NCBI GenBank assembly: GCA_943789375.1
Contig: CALSTX010000010.1
Coordinates: 62,001-126,000 of the forward strand
Reading direction: 5' to 3'
Source of the DNA: an uncultured Opitutales bacterium
Lineage (GTDB): Bacteria; Verrucomicrobiota; Verrucomicrobiia; Opitutales; Seribacteraceae
Length of the DNA: 64,000 nt
Shown here: in pieces, positions 62,854-64,000 of the stretch
How positions within the stretch are numbered: position 1 is the first letter of the stretch
Layout of the letters: each line of letters starts with the position of its first letter
Position numbers and translations under genes: made by a program
The notes under the pieces: generated by a model
Seen by the model: the letters and a program-made list of their open reading frames with translations, nothing else
The model's database searches: none
Told to the model about the DNA's origin: nothing

Positions 62854-63560
62854 ATCCGTTCCCGATTCTTTCGCCAAGCAGAACTCTTAAATTGCTCGCA
62901 GAATACTTGCCTCTCTTTCAAAAATTCCGCTGGCCATTCTACCTTTTGAAGATCTTGCTCCAAAAGAACAAGTAATTGTTCCTGAAACTCTTGGTAAAAT
63001 ATTTTTGAATTAAAGGTAGAAAGTTTTACAATCTCCAAAGTCCCTTGCATTAGAATAGCAGACCGTGTCCTCTTCATTGCCGCACCTGCAATTTTTAATT
63101 CTTCTTTCCCCGTCATTAAATCCTTTCCAACAGGTTCATGAAAACAATCACCTGGAATACCTGTCTTTTTCTCGACCTCACAAGGTTGCAGAAAAGTGGT
63201 AATAGATTGGTTGGCGAGTGCCCTCCCCATGGCAGCATGAACAAACTCATAAAGGTCTAGGGATGGAATTTCATACGAGGGGTGTCCTTTCGGTAGTACA
63301 AGACAATAAGTCCAGTCGTTGCCATGTCTTACCAGGCCCCCTCCTGTTGGTCTCCGAATCAAGTTGTCAATAGATTCGCCTGTTTCCCCCTCAACCCATT
63401 GCCATTTTTGCCCATATCCAAAACTGATCTCCGGCTTCGCCCATTCGTAATGACGAAATAAAGGGAGACTGACATTCACGGCTTGCTGCATGAGCCACCA
63501 GTCGGAGGCCATATTTTCAACCCCTGTTTCAAGTAACGATGGATAAACAAGTAAACTCAC
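62850..63560 (-). CDS. Lipoate ligase/octanoyltransferase-family (BPL/LPL) protein
   Basis: This 236-residue protein has the biotin/lipoate-protein ligase catalytic fold: RRPTGGGLVRHGNDWTYCL near 68-86, PGDCFHEPVGKDL near 153-165, KIAGAAMKRTR near 172-182 and LMQGTLEI after it. The Lys in KIAG is the usual active-site Lys of LplA/LipM-type enzymes, and the Cys in PGDC sits where LipM-type enzymes have their acyl-Cys. It could be a lipoate-protein ligase or an octanoyltransferase; sequence alone does not decide. Its stop overlaps the RlmD-type gene tail-to-tail by 4 bases. The next minus gene (RmlD-like) ends 12 bases before its start. Confidence 0.82.
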   Translation of the reverse strand: MSLLVYPSLLETGVENMASDWWLMQQAVNVSLPLFRHYEWAKPEISFGYGQKWQWVEGETGESIDNLIRRPTGGGLVRHGNDWTYCLVLPKGHPSYEIPSLDLYEFVHAAMGRALANQSITTFLQPCEVEKKTGIPGDCFHEPVGKDLMTGKEELKIAGAAMKRTRSAILMQGTLEIVKLSTFNSKIFYQEFQEQLLVLLEQDLQKVEWPAEFLKERQVFCEQFKSSAWRKNRERI

Positions 63561-63572
63561 GAATAAATAATC

Positions 63573-64000
63573 TTAGAACTTATGAACATAAACATTTGGC
63601 TTATCAGCGTTTTGTCGGTGCCACCTAAAAAGGTCCTCCGGAAGTAATAACTCTTCAATCTGTTCTTTAACTGACAACGGATTGGTAGTCAGTTTTCCAA
63701 CCAAAGGTGCTAGTTCAAAACCAAGATGCTGGGGCCTAGAATCCCTGGCATGATAGCCCTCCATCGAGCCTTTTTTAATTCGATTTCGAGAAAAACCAAA
63801 ATAATCAAGAATTTGAATACCTAGTTCGTATCTACTTATTTCCTCTGATCCAGCCCAATGAAATAAGCCATTTAAATTTGGTCTTTCTAAAAGCTCAACT
63901 ACGGCAGACGCCACATTTTCAGAAGAACAAGGCTGCCTAATTTCATCGTCAAACAGCGTGAGCGAAGTTCCGTCCTGTATGCTTCGCAAAATCTTTTCAT
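63573..64000 (-). CDS. RmlD-like NAD(P)-dependent sugar reductase, cut by right edge
   Basis: The minus-strand frame is open to the window edge, so this is the C-terminal 142 residues or so of a longer protein. It matches the substrate-binding end of dTDP-4-dehydrorhamnose reductases (RmlD) or related short-chain reductases: LTLFDDEIRQPCSSENVASAVVELL (in two parts), GLFHWAGSEEISRYELG, and RDSRPQHLGFE near the end. The Rossmann half lies outside the window. The family normally works in nucleotide-sugar synthesis, but other extended short-chain dehydrogenases with the same end exist. Its stop is 12 bases before the start of the lipoate ligase-like gene. Confidence 0.75.
   Translation of the reverse strand, partial: EKILRSIQDGTSLTLFDDEIRQPCSSENVASAVVELLERPNLNGLFHWAGSEEISRYELGIQILDYFGFSRNRIKKGSMEGYHARDSRPQHLGFELAPLVGKLTTNPLSVKEQIEELLLPEDLFRWHRQNADKPNVYVHKF

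Noticed and set aside
1-64000. tRNA or rRNA genes, CRISPR arrays, insertion sequences, prophage or integrase genes
   Set aside because: None recognised in the intergenic stretches; no array of short regular repeats and no transposase-like protein was seen.

Overview
The window looks like a chromosomal segment of a free-living, probably marine Verrucomicrobiota bacterium of the Opitutae/Puniceicoccales type. The inference rests on gene content: several PQQ-type beta-propeller proteins, large secreted proteins with aromatic-rich tails and LamG-like modules, a Tat-exported Gfo/Idh/MocA oxidoreductase, an OleC-OleD pair, a DUF3570-ApbE-DUF4266 locus, and an ECF sigma factor with a large membrane anti-sigma-like partner. 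No rRNA, tRNA, CRISPR array, insertion sequence or prophage was recognised.

Layout. 1-2.1 kb: LolD/MacB-type ABC exporter genes and the start of a lipoprotein cut by the left edge (minus strand). 2.3-7.8 kb: plus-strand run of a Nudix hydrolase, an outer-membrane DUF3570 barrel, ApbE flavin transferase, DUF4266 lipoprotein, an aromatic-rich secreted protein, a ModA-like protein and an HtrA-type protease. 7.8-12.9 kb: a broken protease paralogue (plus), then a minus-strand response regulator, histidine kinase and SUMF1-type lipoprotein. The stretch of about 8.0-10.75 kb has many single-base frame shifts on both strands, which looks more like local sequence error than real decay. 13.3-23.7 kb: Gfo/Idh/MocA oxidoreductase, two unknown membrane-anchored proteins, and a five-gene operon (EamA-like, PaaK-like ligase, ABC ATPase, giant FtsX-type permease, LamG-like protein). 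23.8-32.9 kb: three giant secreted paralogues with shared modules.

33.1-48.9 kb is the most striking part: thirteen minus-strand genes, mostly overlapping or a few bases apart, closed by a clear hairpin terminator at 33.05 kb and headed by a divergent MarR regulator. In transcription order they are two PQQ propellers, a small membrane protein and a sodium:solute symporter, a LuxE/PaaK-like acyl-activating enzyme, an aldehyde dehydrogenase-fold reductase, an iron alcohol dehydrogenase, a third PQQ propeller, a HemW-like radical SAM protein, a UbiC-like chorismate-lyase-fold protein, a flavin-dependent-halogenase-like oxidoreductase, a GT4 glycosyltransferase and a hotdog thioesterase. I read this as an undescribed pathway that takes up or makes an (aromatic?) acid, activates and reduces it, and modifies it oxidatively and by glycosylation. 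That reading is inference.

49.4-64 kb: a fourth PQQ propeller, the ECF sigma/anti-sigma-like pair, a coiled-coil membrane protein, a SulP transporter, then housekeeping genes (TatD, thioredoxin reductase, OleC/OleD, SpoU and RlmD/TrmA-type RNA methyltransferases, a lipoate ligase-like protein) and the end of an RmlD-like reductase cut by the right edge.
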